The notes beneath the pieces were generated by a model. That model did no database searches. It was not told the origin of the DNA and saw nothing but the letters and a program-made list of their open reading frames with translations. A DNA stretch of 64,000 nt from Prinsepia uniflora (lineage: Eukaryota > Streptophyta > Magnoliopsida > Rosales > Rosaceae), in assembly GCA_032719365.1 (NCBI GenBank), contig CM064871.1, forward strand, positions 67,629,586 through 67,693,585, given 5' to 3'. Positions 45,251 to 59,290 of this stretch are shown here, in pieces; position 1 is the first letter of the stretch, and every line of letters begins with the position of its first letter. The translations under genes and the position numbers were made by a program.

Positions 45251-47555
45251 ATGGACGACGACGACGCACGCAAACGCGATCCGGCCACCACCGACGGCTT
45301 CACCACTCACTCCACCTGGACACTCGACTCCGCCTACTTCTTCGACAGGGACGACGAGACCAACATACTCACCCAATTCGGCTGGAATTTCGCCCCTGAT
45401 GCCTCCCAACCTGATGGATTCTCGGACTTCGACCCGATCGCTACTGACGACAGATCCGATTTGGCGGCAACTGCCAGCAGCAGCCTAGCTATGGACTGCT
45501 TTCCCGCCGACAGCAGCAGCGCCGAATTCCGGAGGTCCAACCCGGCCCCAATTGTCGGATCCGGTTCGACCAACCCATCCGTTTCTTCCAGCTCCAGCGA
45601 GCATCTGCCGGAGAAGTCTACTGGATCCGGCGGCAAGCCATCGCCGCCAGAGATACCGTGAGTGGGTTCCAATGATATTGATTCATTAATGGCTTTATGC
45701 GTAATTAATTTGTTTTTCCGTGGGCTAATCTGTCACAGGATCATTTTGCGAAATACAAAATAAAATAATTAAATACAAAAAACCAATAAAAAAGAAATCT
45801 CAATCTGCAATCCCCCGCGTCCGTACGGTCTAGAAAGTAACAAACTGCACGCCCACACACGACGCACAGAGAGAATATTACTGAAAAGTTCATTTCATGC
45901 AAGTTGGGGTGGCATTTTCGTAATTCTTGAAAAATAAAGGGCTTTCGATATTGTGATTTTAGGTACGCGAACACCGCCGTCATTCCGGCGGGAATGGCGT
46001 GCCATAATTTTTCATGCTTTTAGTTTTGGGAATAATTCTCGTGTCGCGTCCTAATTTTTCTTTTCCAAATAAATTGCTGAATATATATATATATATATAT
46101 ATTTAGCACCAACCAAGTAATTAATTACATGACTTGTTTAAATATTTGTGATGAATGCAGTAGAATTTGCAGCATTATTTGATGAATATATATATATATT
46201 AGTATATGCTTTGAACAAAAATTAAAGAGATCGAGTTGGGTTTGAGTGATGATGAACCGATCGATCATCATAATAATTCGGTGCATATGGGATTCTTTTC
46301 TTTATTTTTGTGGTCCATATTTTTAGGAGTTCTTCCTAATAATGGTGGCTTATAATTATTATATATTGAATGTATGTACGTACCATATCACTTTTAGTCG
46401 CCGACTATGTTGAACATCGGTTCATACACTCGGAATTTCCCTCGGTTCATATAAAATGCACATTATTTAGTCTAGATTGTATATAACAAATAAAATGCAT
46501 AATTAATGGAGTCATGTCACTAATTTTGATTAAGTTATATGTACTGATCTTAATTTCATTACAATTAATTAATTTATATGAATTGGACGTACGTACGTAC
46601 TACAATTAATTATCAAAACAAGAATCTATACTCTTCTATTTCTTTATTCGTTATTATATAACTGAGAAATATTGTTAATCGATCATGCATATTATTATTT
46701 ATGTGGCTACTAGATCTGTGTCTATATATATATAGGATCCGGACATAACAAATTGAAATGCCTTGATTAGTTATAAAATCTTGCATTTTTAAATTTTTTG
46801 TTGTTTGGATTTTTCAAGATATTGTTTTTGTTGTGATAATTGTAGGTAAAATTTTTGTAGGAGTAAGGTTAAAAAGAAGGTGCAGAAGAGAATCCGGCAG
46901 CCGCGATTTGCTTTCATGACTAAGAGCGAAGTTGATCATCTTGAAGACGGTTACCGTTGGCGCAAATATGGACAGAAGGCGGTTAAAAATAGTCCTTTTC
47001 CAAGGTCCATGTATATCCGTCTCTAACCAGCTAGTTGCTTGATTCAGACTAGCTATTGATTATCTTCATTATTGCAAGTTTCATCTCTAATACAGATTGT
47101 GTTTTGCACGCAGAAGCTATTATCGGTGTACAAATAGCAAATGCACGGTGAAGAAGAGAGTTGAGCGCTCGTCTGAAGATCCCACCACCGTAATTACCAC
47201 ATACGAAGGCCAACACTGTCATCATACGGTGGCATTCCCCCGTGGCGGCGGAGGAGTGATTGCTCATCATGAGCCTGGTTTTGTAGGCCACCAGCTGGCA
47301 CAAAGGTCGGCATCCTCACAGTTCATGTATTATCCAAGCATTCAACCCAGAGAAAGTGATCCTAATCCTATTAGCTTGACACGAATGAGGTCGCATCAGT
47401 TAGTAGTCCCACGTCATGATCCTGATGAACAAGCTGCAGGAGGAGGAGGATCATCATCACACGGGATTGATCATCTGCAGCCAAGCACAGTAGCAGTTCC
47501 TACAGATGAAGGACTTCTTGGAGACATTGTTCCTCCTGGGATGCGTAACCGATGA
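45251..47555 (+). CDS. WRKY57: WRKY transcription factor, group IIc (WRKY57-type)
   Basis: Three exons, 45251-45657, 46861-47004 and 47114-47555, give 330 residues. The ATG at 45251 (MDDDDARK) is the first ATG in frame. The N-terminal FFDRDDETNILTQFGWNF motif, the basic KKKVQKRIRQPRFAFMTKS and the C-terminal EGLLGDIVP are those of Arabidopsis WRKY57. The WRKY domain has WRKYGQK at residues 169-175 and a C-X4-C-X23-H-X-H finger (Cys189, Cys194, His218, His220). The second intron lies at the conserved Pro-Arg site before SYYRC, typical of this group. It binds W-box DNA in the nucleus. WRKY57 is linked to drought tolerance and to jasmonate/auxin-controlled senescence in Arabidopsis, a role inferred here by orthology. 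The first intron is long (1,203 bp). Confidence 0.94.
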
Positions 47556-50500
47556 GATAAAGGGTAATTAAAATGGTAAAATTCTACACCAATTCACATA
47601 TGCAAATTTTATTGAATTGAGTTGTTAAAATTAAGCAATTATTTAGCACATGCGGTTGATTTGAAAATTAACCCTAATTAATTAGTAATCAGTGAGTGAG
47701 AAGATGAGATTGCTTTAGGCGCATGCATGATGATTAATGAATGAAAGAATAGGCTTTTAGAAAAACCATGGAAAGCCAAAAGTGAAAAGTATATATATGA
47801 CTTGCTAAAGGATGACTATATATATGTTTGCTTTTGATGTGGTTTTTGTTTTTTTTTTTTTTTTTGGTTCTGGCTTTGCTTTTGAAATGTAAATATAGAA
47901 TACTGTATCAATGGATGTTCAATAAATTTTTAGTTTGGTTGTGGCTGAAGGAAGTTGAGGATACCTGTGAACGAAGTTGAGATTCCAACTTAAAATCAAT
48001 TAGTATTCATGGAAGAAGAGACTTAACTCTATAAGTTTTTGTAAAGTTGTACAACTTTCTAATATGGGATATTTGTACCTTCATATTCTTACACTCCCCT
48101 CAACTTCCTTTATGATATTAGCACGGCTTATTCCATATGTAAAGCTTAACTGCCATACGTGCTTTAGGACAACCAATACTGAGTTTTCCACGTGTTAGGC
48201 TTGAAGATTTACCACACATAAGAGGGTGTGTGAGAATGTGAAAGTATAAATGCCTCACATCGAAAAGTTGCATAATCTTGCAAGAGTTTTTAAAGACTTG
48301 TGCCTCTCCCCTATAACCAATTGGTTTTAGAATGAAATTAACCTCAACTCCTTTAGTGGCTAATGGCTACTTATGCACCAGTGCACCACTATCAACGTCA
48401 ATACATATCATCGTGTAGTTGTGATTGGCTACAAACTTATGTGGTACACCAGCAATTGGGATCGATCTAGTGGTAGCTTGCTAGATATAGCTTGTTGACT
48501 CTCTTTTCTCTGCTTTGATCATTGCATATGCGTTGGGCGACCCGACGTACGCCCCGACCGGCCACTTTAATTATTATGAAATCTAATCACCTGTCTGCTC
48601 TGTAATATTAGTTCTCAAGTCTTAAAACCAAAACAAACCTCGAGTTACATAGTGGCCGGATCTGGACACAGAAATTCATCATACTGATAGATGTCAATGC
48701 ATTAGCTAGCTTAGCCTACCTTCCGTGTAATATTAATGATGCTTGCTTTAGGAAATAATAGTTACCCTTTTGATGTGCAGCAATATTGGTAATGAATTGA
48801 AAGGAGAGTCTCCAGAAGCCATGCATGCAGCAAGCATAGATTCTTTATCTTAATGAACCGATGGATACAAAACATATTTATATATATATATATTTAAGGG
48901 CCATGCATGCATATATGCATTTTCCACATTCAAACCGATGGACCCATCGATGTAGACAACATATATATATATATATGATTAGTAAATGGTTCCTCGATTG
49001 ATCTAATTAACGTCCTTTATTCATTAAGCTTGCGGTGTAAATGTAACTATATATATTTATATTGTACCTCAAAATTATTCATATATATGCAGACCATTTT
49101 TGGGTCTGCTAATTTTGTGTAAATAATTAAGTTTGAGCCTGCTTTGATCCAAGAGATTACCCAAGATTCTCATGTTCATGCACACCTGCTACGTAACGTA
49201 TACAACCCTGTTGGGTAGGTGGTCGTGCCGGTTTCCATGGTGGTTAATTTCAGAGTACATGTAATCGTATATATATATATATATATAATATATGATATGC
49301 ATGCAGCTGAATTTTCCTGCTTAATTAGTTTTGTAGCTTTGTTATATATTGTCGAGTATAATTTTCTGGTATAGGTTTGTAAATTAATTAACATCATGAA
49401 TTTCGAAAGCAAGTTGTTTATCACTTAATTATTAGGTATGAGTAGAGTGTGGAATGAATTGCCCTAGCTAGGTCGCTAGTTTACTTTTGTAGTTGTGCGT
49501 GCGTAGTTGTTGCTAGCTTTAGCCGACACTGCTTTTACAACCCTAGCTAAAACCCTTTCCTTTTCAGGTTTTACCTTTTATTTTATTTGTATGGGTTCAT
49601 TGTACGCTTTGTTGTTTTTCCGGCAATTACGTAATTACGCTTTGTTGCCGGCCGGCCAGCGTACAAAGTGGAATTACGTACGTAACTAGCTAATAGCTCC
49701 TTTAACTATATAATTACCCACGCCAGCAATTTGAATCCATTGTTATTTATCATTTACCAATGATCTATACATTTGTCGCCTAATCTAAACGGATCTTCCT
49801 AACCACCTTTTCGATCATTCCCAATCCCAATCCCAATCCCGTACATATAATATATTCATATTTATTCGGACTTGTGAAAATAAGGAACCTGCTAGCCTCC
49901 TTGTGAGTTCGTATTGTTTCTTTGGTGACTTCTTTTATTTCCTAGAGGTGGATGCACTTTTTTTCCTTACTCAAATTCTCCTGATTAGCTAGCGAATGTT
50001 ATCGCAAAATTTTAATGAGATCTATCGTATCTCTAGTATATGTGCTCTTTTATCTCTGAAAATAAATTTCTTCTTTAGCGAGGATGGAAAAAGGAACCTG
50101 GTAGCTAGTTATAATTAGGCTACGAAATACGTAATTACTTAGGGAATTAATAAGAGTGCGCAGTGAGTCCATCAGTGAAGTTGGCCAGGTGATGCTAAAA
50201 AATTGGTAGGGAATACCAGGGTACCTGCAGGAGCAGGACATCAGATGATGGCTAGTCCGTGATCAGACGGATGAGAAGTGGCTACGTACACTGCCAATTA
50301 ATATAAATATTACCCAGGCGTCCAAAATCCAAATCAAAGCTTGAGCTGAGCGGAAGGCGGCGTTTCAAACTCCGTTATGAATGGGAGGAGAGATTTTCCT
50401 GCATAAGTACGCAACCATGAACCAAGCAACAAGAAGAGAGGGAGAGAGGGAGAGAGCATCAGCCAATCAGGGTCAGGTATACCCATATATATTAATTAGT

Positions 50501-53425
50501 GTAGCCAAAATCCAAATCCAATTACAGGCATGGCACGTAATCTGTACATATAATTATAAAACGTGCTCTCCACTAATTAAGTCTACGTACAATTTTAATT
50601 GGTACAAGTAACTTTCAAATCAATGCAGCTATAAACATTTCGTTATTCCATCTCCATCAAACCAACTGAACCATTCAAATTGACTCTCTGACTGTGACTC
50701 AACGAAACTCAATTTATGATGACGAAGACCCTCTCTATTTACTTTTCGGGATTCTAAAGTTTTATGAAAAGAAAATATATACTAGCATCTCTCTTCTTCG
50801 TATATATTACTGTTTCGATTTTTCGAATTATCTTTATACATATATTACAATCGACTTTAAATCATCATATCAAGATCATCTCCGTAAAAAATCAATAAAA
50901 ATATTGAAGGTAATTTAGTTATCAGTCATATATATATATATATATATATATATGTCAAATAAATAGATGGTTTGTCATGCGGATCTTAATTCTTATTAAA
51001 ATTATTGATTTATTTAATACATATGAATGCCTAAACGACTTTCAATCTTATTGATTTTTTTTACGGAGGTGATCTTAACCTAATAACTTGGAGAATAAAC
51101 GATTCTAATTATGATATATATATAAAGATAATTTGATAAATGAAAAGAGTAGTACAAGGAGATACCATCGAAGTGAAATAATAATAAACAGGGATTGTAA
51201 GTAATATTCAACACCATTTAGGTTAAAAGGTCAGAATTCAGTTTTGAAAAATTTTGCTGCACCACAAAAAATCCAACAATCAAGGAGGAAGATAATAATT
51301 TCGTATGGCGCTGAATATCAAAATCTTTGACAAATTTTAGCCGTTCAGATTTCGAGACTATGTGATTCACAAATATAATTTTCCTAATATTTTTTTTACA
51401 ATACGGTTTGCGGAAACAAAAAATAAAGATTGTAGTCTACAATTCTGGGTTAGGACTTCGAATGCAGGCCCATATATGTAACAGAACAAGCACTTATAGC
51501 CCATAGGCCCAAAGAGACTTTACATTTTGTTTACACCATTCATCAATGGACGTTATACGATGATTACGATCAGTAAAGGGCACGAATGGCAGCGATGGAA
51601 TAAAGGTGGTAGCACTTCTTCAAATTTATAGCATTCCAAGGCTTTTCAAGCAGCCATGGAATAAAGGAAAACAATGGGGTTGAAGATATGGATGAGAGAG
51701 TGGCAATAATGCAAGTTTGTTCATGAAAAAAGATTTGGTGTTTCCATAAGTGGAGGTTGAATATATTTGAAGCACAGTCCATATGGCTTGATAATTTCTA
51801 TTTACATAAAGTTTTTGATACTCCTCTCGAGTGCTTCTTGATTCCAGATGATATATGCAACCAAAATGCAAAGCTGACTGGAGAGCTTTTAATGGCAACA
51901 AATTATAAATAAATAAATAAAGGAAAAAGACAATGTGGTCCTCCTCTACATAATGCACATTCGGATAATGGAAGGACATAAAGGTAAATTAAGTAGTGTG
52001 ACACTTGTCAAAATTAGACTAAAAATTGAAGGTATAAAATATGTATATTTTTCACATGACACTTGGATGAAATTGAATTGAATCAAATTTCTAATGGTTA
52101 GTTAGTGATAGGTGCTATGCATTATGCAACCACCTTAAGCCACATTTGTTTCCTCATGATTCCATGGAATCATTATATATATTCATCCATTTTGAATCTT
52201 CATGCCTAAGATTTATGAAATTTTGATTGCCTCACTCTTATGTTCTAACAACAAAAGACGTGTAAATTAGGATGAGATCAATGTCACTTGCCTGTCTCTC
52301 ATAAGTAAGTGGGCATGAAATTAATGCTAGGTTAATGATGTTTAAATTTAAAGGTCTGGTAGAATTAAGATAAATAATATGATATAGATGGCCTCTATCA
52401 TTATATACGAGATTTTTTTTTTCATTTTAAAGGCATTATTTTCACGGCGAAAAAATAATTCATTACAACTCAACAAGAAACAAGAGTAACTTTAAACTCT
52501 ATTTGTAATCATAATTGGGACATGAAAATGCAAATGTCAATGTGAATCCACAGTCATTCTTAGTGATTAGGCATGAAAATTGTAGAGGAAACTTCTCTCT
52601 CCCACCATTTGATTTTGAAGTGGCACTTTTCAACATTTCCCCATAAAGAAGGTGGTCCTTGATACTTTTGGGAAAAACAATTCCACTGTTGAAATTGGTC
52701 CATAACCATAACCAAGTAAATAAATCACAAGTTTCTTAGAGAAGCCCTACAACAATACTTGGAAGTTGGGTTGATTCACAAAAGTTGAGAAGCAATTAGG
52801 CCCTATTCCAATTTTCCCTCAAAACCATTTGGTCCTATGTCATTGAAAGGGACACTTCTTCATGAATGGTTTCATAAAAGAGGTAAATTTCAAGAACAAA
52901 CACTATCCATTTTCATACACTTGCCCCTCTAAATGGAAAAAGTTGAAAGAGTTAAGTAAATTGTATTTAACACTACCATTGTTGTTGACATGGTACTAAC
53001 TTTACCTTTTTGTATTATGATACTCTTACTTTGTCCTTTTGTCTTTAATTTTATAGTTGAAGGCTATAGTTAAAAATTAGTTAATAAATAAATAATATTA
53101 TGAGACATCCCAAAACATTGAGGGAGGAGGGTTGGGGTGGGGGTTGTGGGAGGGAGAGAGAGAAAGAGGCTAAGTTCCTATAGCTATATGTCTTGGAAAA
53201 AAACAGATCAGTGCACTAAAAATAAGAAAAGGGAATAAATTATTAGACCAAACCAAAAACACAAAACTAAAGAAGATGAAAATTGCAAGAACAACTCATT
53301 CATCGAGTCCATGAAATCATTTACCTCTTCAATGTCAAGGCATCCTTTGAAATCTAAGGGGCCCACATTGTCTGTACTAGCGTACTTTAGCAGCGCTACG
53401 CAAGAAATATCCCACCAAAAAAAGC
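47556..53425. other. AT-rich intergenic sequence, 5.9 kb
   Basis: No gene recognised. It contains the WRKY57 3' flank, an LTR-like remnant (listed), many TA microsatellites (48870-50953) and, at the right end, the C2H2 gene 3' flank. The ORFs are short and without known domains. Confidence 0.5.
47990..48360. mobile_element. Possible TRIM/LTR remnant
   Basis: Words such as TTACACTCCCCTCAA (about 48090), CCTCACATCGAAAAGTTG (about 48252) and CTTGTGCCTCTCCCCTATAACCAATTGG (about 48299, split here for length) are typical of short plant LTR elements. No second LTR or target duplication is resolved. Confidence 0.3.
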
Positions 53426-54711
53426 CTAACATGTCATGAACCCAAAATGCTCACTTGCTTCTTCCTCCATTGGAGCTGGAAGATTGAGATCAAATAGAGC
53501 TGTTATTTCAGCAGCCTCATGAGAGGCAGCAGCTGCTGCTGCTGCAGCCACCGCCACCGCCTCAGGCTCTTCTTGTTGGCCAAGTACCACAGTTTTGACT
53601 TCACATCCTCCAACAAAATGGGACCTCTTGTGACCACCCAAAGCTTGGCCTGACTTGAAAACTTTGAAGCAAAATGGGCACTCATGCCCCTTGCTTTTCT
53701 TGGACCCAGAATTTCTCTTGCCAGATACCAATTCCTCATTCATCGGGCCTTTTCCATTGCAAGGCTCGACAATCTTAGTGTGATTACTACTCTCAGGAGT
53801 TTGAAGTGGGGACACATCAGTGTCTATGCTGTTTTCTCCACTTCCATACATGGACTCAGAATTAGCATTGGTCTTTGTATGACTTGCTCTATGCCCCCCA
53901 AGAGCCCTGTGAGAGTGGAAGGTCTTGTTACAAGTGAAGCACTCATATTTTCCGATTTTTCCAACATTTTTGCAGGGTTCCATTTTGGAAGAACCATTAG
54001 GAATTGGTCTGTGGAGACCATTCTTGGTCGTTGTCTTTCTCAATGCATACTTCAAAGACCCTCTATCCCTATGAAAATGATCAGACTGATGATGGGCTTC
54101 TTCATTTGACAAGTTCTTCCCCATCTCAGACTTGATATGAAAACCGTTTCTTAATTTGACACTATAGGATTCGTAATTCTCATATATAGCCCCAAATTCT
54201 GGTCTAGCCTTCTGAAATTCGCCGTTCCGAGAAAACCCATCAACTGAAACATCTGATTCAACCTTCTTTGGTTCGTTTCTAAAATACCCAGAATCAGAGT
54301 TATCAGAAATAGTTCTCTCCTCAGATTTCAGCTTCGTCTCTCTTGTTCTCTTCACCCCCATCACATCACTACCATTTACATTGGAGCCACAATTGAGACC
54401 CTGCTTGCTGCTCATTCTCATATCAATAGATGAAGACTTAGCCTCCAAAACCACAGAGTTATTGTCTGAAGACTCGGCAACTGAATTCATCAAAACCCCT
54501 TTGTGACCAGAATCGCGAGACAGCATCATCAAACTAATAGCCACTTCCTGCTGTTCTTGCTCAATCCCAGAGCCAGACGAAGACCCATTTGCCATGGAAG
54601 AGTAAACATCAAGATTCTGGTACTTGAATCTGTTGGAAATCCTTCTCTGACTTGGAGCTGCTGATGTTGTCTCCGTGTCTGAATGACTATCTGAGATTTC
54701 CTCAACCTTTA

Positions 54712-54742
<31 letters not shown>

Positions 54743-55219
54743 GTCGTCGTCGTCGTCGTCAATGTGCTGCTTCTCCTTGTCTGAGTGACAAGCCATGTGA
54801 CCACAGAGAGCTTTCAGTGATGGAAACCCCTTGCCACATTCTTTGCACACTTTCCCCAGCTGAAATTGCAAAGGAGGAGGTGGGCCGCCTGAATCCACAA
54901 ACCTCCACGTTTTCTTGGGGTTTTCTCTGAGAGAATAACCAGAATGCCCACCAGCTTCAGAACCATTTGAATAATCATGCCCTTTGCTCTTCCTCAAATC
55001 ATCTAAAGAAGAAAACTTTACTATCCTGCCTCTGACTATTTCATTATCTTCATCTTCTTCTTTCTCCTTACGGTGAGTTGGGGTTGGGGTTGGTGTCCGG
55101 GTTGGTTTCCTATTCAAATGGGTCCTGATGTGGCCACCCAAAGACTTCCCACAAGGAAACCTCTTGCTGCAAAACTTGCACACAAACTTCTTTTTCTGAT
55201 TCTGGTCTTCTACTTCCAT
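53426..55219 (-). CDS. C2H2 zinc-finger protein with four fingers and an EAR motif (ZAT-like)
   Basis: Single-exon gene, 597 residues. Four plant-type fingers: residues 14-34 (CKFC ... KSLGGHIRTH), 125-145 (CKEC ... KALCGHMACH), one near 427-447 (CFTC ... RALGGHRASH) and 514-534 (CPFC ... QALGGHKRSH). Fingers 1 and 2 deviate from the QALGGH consensus. An acidic tract of 16 Asp lies at residues 154-169. The C-terminal DLNLP (577-581) is an EAR motif that recruits TOPLESS/SAP18 co-repressors, so it is likely a nuclear transcriptional repressor. An Ala-rich run (about residues 554-566) precedes it. It resembles the C1-3i/ZAT4-ZAT9 group or the At1g26590-like group; I cannot choose between them. 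No introns, as usual for these genes. Confidence 0.93.
54713..54760 (-). repeat. Coding trinucleotide repeat (16 Asp codons)
   Basis: Ten GAT followed by six GAC codons (minus strand) within the C2H2 gene. The clean codon blocks suggest slippage and likely length polymorphism. Confidence 0.95.
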
Positions 55220-57546
55220 GGTTCAATTTTCAATCACTCAAAACCAAAAGCCGGAGCAGAAAACAAAGTTAAATCAACGAATAAAGCGGGCCTTACCTCG
55301 AGTGAACTAGAATGCAGCATTCCACTCCATGGTCTTTGCTTGCTTCAGGAAAAAAAAAAACCCAAATGGCAGAAGAAGCAGGGGACAATCTTCTCAGATC
55401 GAGGAGCTGAAGAACAGATCACAAAGTTTGGAGCTTTATGGCAGGTGTTGAAGAGATGAGAATCGGAGAGTTGAGATGTGACAGTTTGTGAAGTACGAGA
55501 TCCGACCCACATAAAGGGACCCTTCAAATTCCATATCAAAGTAACCCACAAACAAACCAATTCCCTTTTCAATGTGGGAAGAAAAAAGGCAAAAAATTAA
55601 ATTGGGTTTAAATTGAAAAGATCAAAATTTGAAGAAATGGGTCGCTAATGATGGCGATGAAGAGGCCTGTAAAAAACAATCAAAGCTAAGCCATGACTGA
55701 TTCAGAGATTTTTTTCTCTATTTCTCATTTTCTCTCTCCAAACTCTTCTCTCTTTCTTAGGCTATTTAGCTTGTGTTATAGTCGGAGGAAAATTCCATGC
55801 ATGGAAGCAAAAGATAAAACGGGTATACAAGATTGGCAGCACGTGTTGTCAAGCGAGACGTCTTCGCTGTTCAATTGGACGGCCAAGATTGGTGCTTTAT
55901 TTTGAGAATCCCAAGGTTTCTGGACTAAATGTACTAAGTAGATATGGCCACACTAAAACTCAAACATCCGAACTACGCCTAACTTTGTCTTTGCTTGTAA
56001 TTCTAGACTACCACAAATCAAAAATCAGCTCACATTTCCAACCGCTTTTATGGTTCGAAAGAGTGTTAAAGATCAGTCGTTTATAATTTTATGTATTAGG
56101 GTTTCTTAATTCATCGTCTTTTTCACTTTATAAATTCATATCGAATTTAACAACTTGTATCCTTATGTTTTCATTTAAATTTGAATTTAATTCATGTTAT
56201 AATATATTAGAGTAATTTAAATTTACCTATAATATAAGAGCGTCGACAATCACACTAAAATTGAAATAGATTTTTTAGTGATTGAGATCGCAATGAATTT
56301 TTTAGCTCCTATGCCATTGGTTTCATTAGGAGGACGCATATTTGCTTTAGAAATTTCCAAGTAAACTAGAGTTATTTTGATCAAGTCAACTGGCCATATT
56401 GTTATTGTAGTGATCTACTTTTCAAATATGGATTCATCTACATATTTATCTTATAAAACCCTCTGCTTGGCATCTTTCAGAATGCATTAATTATTCTTAT
56501 GGTGGGTCTTATTTATTTAGCATACAATTTTGATCTGGATTTTGATACTAATACAATTGGATGATGATAATGGAGTTTTATTCACTCGATCATCTGTTCT
56601 TTTCTTTTGTGTCGTTTCTATCTCTCAACTAATAATTAGTTATTAAAAAAGTGAGAGTCGTCTGGTAAATAATCTTCTAGTTGACCAAAATGTGCCCATC
56701 CAACTGAGGAATTCCACTTGGCCAATGAAAAAATTGAAAGAATTCAACTACCAGTTTATCAAAGCATTGACCTTGAACACACATATCATAAGGAGTCACC
56801 TTACACTCTTACAGCATGCATGTCAGTCCTCATTTATAATCCTCACTAAAGAGACGGCTGCTGCTAACTAAGAAGAAGAGTGGAGTTGAGACGAGAAGAG
56901 AATTGGGATATGTAAATGTAAATGTATGAATAGTTAAAATTTCTAATTTATTCTGTATATTTCATGAGGTTTAAATACGATTCAAAAATTTTGCGCTTGA
57001 AGCACATCCAACATGGTGCATCTTAACTATATTTTGGAAAAGAACATTTTCTCTCTTTTTTTTTTCTTCCCTTTTTAGTAATCACAGGCTCCTTACCCAT
57101 AACATTTTTATTTTCTGTTTTTCTTCTAAGCCCACTCAAATGTATCTATATACCCAAAAAAAGGCAAACCAAAAGTATTTGCTGAACTAGAAACATTGAC
57201 CTTTTTCCGTAGAGAGGATCATTGACTAAAAAGGTTGTAGGAGCTGAGGAATTACAAATGACAAAATGAAAAAAATATTCCATTCAGACAACTTTACATA
57301 CTTGAATCTTAGATTCCATGGATTTTTGTACAAAAGAAACACCGAATATCAAAATCACCCGATCCTCAGAAAATTAAAAATAAATAAATAAAATAAATAA
57401 ATAAAGTTCCTTTGCATAAAAAACTGAGCTGCCAACCTCAAAACTTAAAACCCTAACAGAGGCTGAACTGAATTTGCATGACTAGTATTGGGTTAATGGG
57501 TCTTAAATGAATTATTTCTTATGGCACCCAATGTCCTCTTCTCCCA
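55220..57546. other. C2H2 promoter/leader and intergenic sequence to the ELM2 gene
   Basis: The 5' leader and promoter of the C2H2 gene occupy about 55220-55760 (CT-rich at 55715-55770). The remainder is AT-rich with no gene recognised. The 3' untranslated region of the ELM2/SANT gene reaches to about 57300. Confidence 0.45.
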
Positions 57547-59290
57547 CTAGCCAGTCGCTGGTGCCTTTTGCTCATCATCATCATCCCTCACGCCTTGATC
57601 AAATATATCTTCAATCATGCTCCATGTTGGCAGTAGATCAACACCTTTCATGGAGTCCACTGGAAACCTGGCATCCCAAGCTTTAGCATCGCTGCAAGGC
57701 TCCAACAAATACACATGACCTGCATCAGGTTGGATATGGCTATGCAAGCTTTTGATACGATCACCCGTGCATAGCAAAGCAGCCCCATTTTGACTACAAG
57801 AGTCATGCATATTGGACTGAAATTCGAAAGACACGCATGAGTCATCTTGGAAATCAAACTCCTCTCCAGTACGCCCTGAAAACTTTTCCCCTTCATGAAC
57901 AAACTTGGCATCATCAACTGAATTCAGTATGTATTGCCCTGCTATATGATCTATCCCACCATCCTCTTCGCTGGAATTTCCTTTAACAAGTCCAACATCA
58001 CCATCAGCATCACTGTCACCATCATTGTCGCTATCATCATCATCCCCACTGTCATCATCATCAGAGTAATCCTCTCCATGGCCCACATGATTACCCTGAT
58101 AAACAGGAGAATCAATCACAGAGTCTTCATAATCTTCAGCGACTCTCCCATCATTGTTTCCATGCCACTCATCATCATCACTATCTACTTCGAGTATATT
58201 AGATCTGTTCTGAGCAGCCCGCCTACGAAGAATAAACACATTGAAATAATAGCTAACCAGTTCCCTTTTACTTCGGGAAGGGAACACTGAAGACAACTGC
58301 TTCCAGAAATTCCTCCCAACTGACGCAGGATTGGAGTAAACAACTTCATGGAAGATCTGCTCTTCTTCTTCACTCCATCTTCGTGCCACTTCCTCCCCCA
58401 TGTCACAAAACCCCAACTTCACGAACTTTTCGTTTCCAAGGGCTCTTCTAAGTTCTTCCCGTGCTTCCATGACATGCTTTTGCACACAACTGATAGTATC
58501 TGAGTACAGGCAGATACAGTCCGTTCGACCAACTCCAACATTATTATACTCAAGTTCCGACAGGTTTGAGTCAGGCATTGGAATTACGGAAGTCCCTAGA
58601 AGCTTTTCCTCAAAGTCATTGTTAACAACCTTTTCTGATTCCAAAGAATTTAAGGAAAAGTGGTTGAGATTACTCTCATCTGTCTGGTCTACCAATTTAA
58701 TGGGTCCATTCCATGCGGGAATAATGGCCTGATGATTTGGTCCAACAGGAACTTGTTTTCTTGGAGAACTATCCCATAAAGAAGCATAAGCATCCTTGGA
58801 AGGGCCAAATGTTCTCCTTGGGAAGTCAAATTCAAAATCCTTGGCAGGAGATGGATAAGCATCTGGTTCAGAAGCAACATATTCTTCATGGCAACTCTTG
58901 GTGACCAATGGGGAGGGAGCACCGGTAACGCAACGATTGTTCACAGATGTTGAATCCTCACTTACATTATATTTTTCAACTTCCTTAAGCCACTGAGATT
59001 TACAATCAACATTCCCATTCTCACCTGTTTTATGCAAATAAGATTAGAATTCAATATGAACCAGAAAAATATCTATGTTCTCAGTAAAATAGCATAACTT
59101 TAGATAAATAGTATGTTGAAGGTGATATATCACTGGGATTTAATTTACCTGAAACATAAACTTTTCGTGGTGCATAGCAAGAAACAGCATCAAAATATGG
59201 AGTGAGCTTATCACCAAATTCGAGCTGTCTTGGGTACTTAAAAGGAAGCTCCTGGAACTCAATATCGCCAAAGGGCCTTTTAAATCCCAT
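57547..59290 (-). CDS. ELM2/SANT domain protein
   Basis: Two coding exons, 59290-59149 and 59024-57547 (GT-AG, 124-bp intron), give 539 residues. The ATG at 59290 (MGFKRPFGDIEFQELPFK) lies just after a leader-intron acceptor; another leader exon probably ends near 59733. The ELM2 core QVPVGPNHQAIIPAW is at about residues 138-152. The SANT/Myb helix region RRWSEEEEQIFHEVV ... FWKQLSSVFPSRSKRELVSYYFNVF spans about 262-312. A long Asp/Ser acidic tract covers about 365-390. ELM2-SANT modules bind histone deacetylases and histone tails in animal co-repressors; in plants these proteins (At1g13880/At2g03470-like) are little characterised. A nuclear chromatin role is inferred. Confidence 0.88.

Noticed and set aside
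37000..53400. microRNA precursors
   Set aside because: I scanned for familiar plant miRNA sequences (156, 159, 164, 166, 172, 319, 396) and saw none; a folding search was not possible.
54652..54930. Plus-strand ORF with a His run
   Set aside because: Antisense shadow of the Asp tract in the C2H2 gene.
57934..58290. Ile-rich plus-strand ORF
   Set aside because: Antisense shadow of the acidic tract of the ELM2/SANT gene.
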